A DNA stretch of 64,000 nt, from positions 248,001 to 312,000 of the forward strand of contig NC_019693.1 of NCBI RefSeq assembly GCF_000317105.1, written 5' to 3'. A program made the translations under genes and the position numbers. This document shows, piece after piece, positions 62,381-64,000 of this stretch. The DNA comes from Oscillatoria acuminata PCC 6304 (lineage in GTDB: Bacteria > Cyanobacteriota > Cyanobacteriia > Cyanobacteriales > Laspinemataceae). The notes beneath the pieces are model-generated. The model did not search any database. It was not told the DNA's origin and worked only from the letters and a program-made list of their open reading frames with translations. The stretch's first letter is position 1; the number at the start of each line of letters is the position of its first letter.

Positions 62381-64000
62381 TCACTCTCCCAAGGAATCAT
62401 CTCCCCCAACCATCGGGTCTTCATTCTCCCGGGATACAACCGGAGCAACAACCGTCGCAGGCAGCCACAGAGTAAATTGCGAACCTTGACCTAACTCGCT
62501 TTCGACCTTAATATCTCCCCCCATCATTTGACAGAATTTCTGGGTAATCGTCAAGCCTAAACCCGTTCCTCCATATTTGCGAGTTGTCGAGGCATCGGCT
62601 TGAGTAAAGGGTTTAAACACTTGATCCAACTGTTCCCGAGTCATGCCAATTCCGGTATCTTTGACGCGGAAGAAAATCCACTCTTGACCTGCCACTTCAT
62701 AAGGGGAACGGGCTGTTAGAGAGGAATCTTGCCCTTTTAAGGGTTTTTCCCGGGTACGCCTCACCCGGAGTTCAATCTGACCTTGTTTCGTAAATTTAGC
62801 GGCATTACTCATTAAATTGAGCAGCATTTGCCGCACTTTGGTAATATCAGCATGAAAGGGGCCGATATCTTCCGGGCATTCAATCGCCAACTGATTGCCA
62901 TTTTTATCAATCAGGGGTTGAATGGTCGTGACCACTTCCCAAATGAGCGTATCAATGGCAAAGGTTTCTAATTCTAAACTCATGCGACCCGCTTCAATTT
63001 TGGAGAGGTCGAGAATATCACTAATTAATGACAGTAATTGTTTTCCTGCACCGTGAATTTTTTGCAAGTCGGGAATGAAATCAGATTGACCCAAATCTTC
63101 GGCATCTTCCTGGAGAATTTCGCTGTAACCAATGATGGCATTGAGGGGAGTTCGCAGTTCGTGACTCATATTGGCGAGAAAGGCGCTTTTAGCCAGGTTG
63201 GCTGCCTCTGCCGCTTCTTTTGCCTTGCGGAATTCGTCGGCGCGTTTGCGTTCGGTGTTGTCACTGACCATAGTCAGCAGACAGGGTTCTCCTTCGAGAT
63301 CAATGGGTTCAATGGACAGCAGCGCATCGCGAATTTCTCCTGATTTGGTGCGAAACTGGAGTTCGAGGTCGCGGATTGAGCCAAATTGCTCTATTTTACT
63401 GAGCATTTGGGTGAAGTAATCTCCTTGATGCATCCAGACATCCAGTTCTTCCCAGGTTTTGCCGATCGCCTCTGCCGGAGCATAACCCAGCAGCCGCAAA
63501 AAGGTGTGATTCACATCCACAAACCGACCTTCAGCCCGGGTACTGATGCTGATCCCCAGGGGACTGGCTTGGAAGGCTTTCGAGAATCGTTCCTCACTGG
63601 CGCGTAAGGCGGCTTCGGCCCGAATCCGAGGGGTGATATCTTGAACCGTAGCGGTAATCCGAAATAGACTAATTTCGCACTGTTCATGAACGATGCGATC
63701 TTCCCCATCTCGGCGCAAGAGTCGATATTCCAGGGAGTAGGGTTGATCCTGAATGATGGCTTTTTTAAAGGCTTTGCGGACTTCGGTGCGATCGCTCGGA
63801 TGCACGTATTTCAGAAACTGTTCGTGACTCGGCGCAAAGCTGTGGGGTTCTTCTCCCAAAATCCGATAAATTTCATCGGACCAATGGAGTGCTTTGCGAT
63901 CGCGGTCTAAATCCCAGTTCCCCACCTGAGCGATCCGTTGAGCATTATTCAGCCGTTCTTCCCCTTGGCGTAGCAACTCTTCAGCTTGTCGCCTTCTAGC
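62381..64000 (-). CDS. PAS-domain sensor histidine kinase (partial, 5' end outside window)
   Basis: The minus-strand frame is open to the right edge, giving 539 residues up to the stop at 62381. It begins in a coiled coil (RRRQAEELLRQGEERL). Two PAS domains follow: AQVGNWDLDRDRKALHWSDEIYRILGE with a PAC region, and FSKAFQASPLGISISTRAEGRFVDVNHTFLRLLGY. HisKA has FLANMSHELRTPLNAIIGYSEIL, and HATPase_c has NLMSNAAKFTKQG, DTGIGM and GTGLGLTI. The kinase is complete and probably active. Domains beyond the edge cannot be seen; the first Met-equivalent codon in the window is not the true start. Confidence 0.92.
   Translation of the reverse strand, partial: ARRRQAEELLRQGEERLNNAQRIAQVGNWDLDRDRKALHWSDEIYRILGEEPHSFAPSHEQFLKYVHPSDRTEVRKAFKKAIIQDQPYSLEYRLLRRDGEDRIVHEQCEISLFRITATVQDITPRIRAEAALRASEERFSKAFQASPLGISISTRAEGRFVDVNHTFLRLLGYAPAEAIGKTWEELDVWMHQGDYFTQMLSKIEQFGSIRDLELQFRTKSGEIRDALLSIEPIDLEGEPCLLTMVSDNTERKRADEFRKAKEAAEAANLAKSAFLANMSHELRTPLNAIIGYSEILQEDAEDLGQSDFIPDLQKIHGAGKQLLSLISDILDLSKIEAGRMSLELETFAIDTLIWEVVTTIQPLIDKNGNQLAIECPEDIGPFHADITKVRQMLLNLMSNAAKFTKQGQIELRVRRTREKPLKGQDSSLTARSPYEVAGQEWIFFRVKDTGIGMTREQLDQVFKPFTQADASTTRKYGGTGLGLTITQKFCQMMGGDIKVESELGQGSQFTLWLPATVVAPVVSRENEDPMVGGDDSLGE

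Overview
The window is chromosomal DNA from a filamentous, non-heterocystous-type cyanobacterium (Oscillatoriales-like). The reasons are the very frequent HIP1 palindrome GCGATCGC, the chlL/chlN genes of dark chlorophyll synthesis, crtQ, Tic20- and Tic22-like genes, and the dispersed palindromic and heptamer repeats usual in these large genomes. The species cannot be named from the sequence alone.

Layout. 0-4.2 kb: 5' part of hemW (cut by the window edge), a PIN-TRAM membrane protein, a guanine-deaminase-like enzyme and a membrane acyltransferase. 4.2-5.2 kb: a repeat island. 5.2-8.9 kb: chlL, a DUF5331-type acidic repeat protein, and chlN. 9.4-24.5 kb: a signalling island with three Hanks Ser/Thr kinases sharing near-identical catalytic domains but carrying different C-terminal domains, a class-A beta-lactamase-fold protein, an FHA-ABC transporter, an atypical kinase-like membrane protein, a GIY-YIG protein, a solute-binding protein with zinc-ribbon-like N-terminus, and a vWA protein. 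24.6-32.5 kb: accessory DNA with three copies of an unannotated 34-35 residue gene, each with the same upstream architecture, plus an Rpn-like gene and its truncated duplicate, a PD-(D/E)XK-like nuclease with a partner gene, a type II toxin-antitoxin pair, and an ARPP-1/vWA(TROVE-like) pair preceded by a strongly structured sequence. 32.7-64 kb: mostly core genes: ilvN, a BON protein, a cation/proton antiporter, a nitrilase-family amidase, tRNA-Pro(TGG), Tic22, prmC, tsaC, two histidine kinases plus a third cut by the edge, a GNAT, hemB, rpmA, rplU, rpsF, an FAH-family hydrolase, Tic20, a C39-like peptidase, two PrxQ-type peroxiredoxins, cobQ, a 2Fe-2S ferredoxin, an SRPBCC protein, crtQ and malic enzyme.

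Themes. Tetrapyrrole metabolism recurs (hemW, chlL/chlN, hemB, cobQ). Non-coding gaps are packed with repeats: at least two MITE-like families with terminal inverted repeats and visible target-site duplications, tandem arrays of exactly 64, 67, 71 and 83 bp, and heptamer STRR-type repeats, one of which supplies the start codon of the FHA-ABC gene. The most novel items are the three-copy microgene family with its conserved upstream region (24.6-32.5 kb) and the structured element next to the TROVE-like vWA/ARPP-1 pair (32.1 kb).
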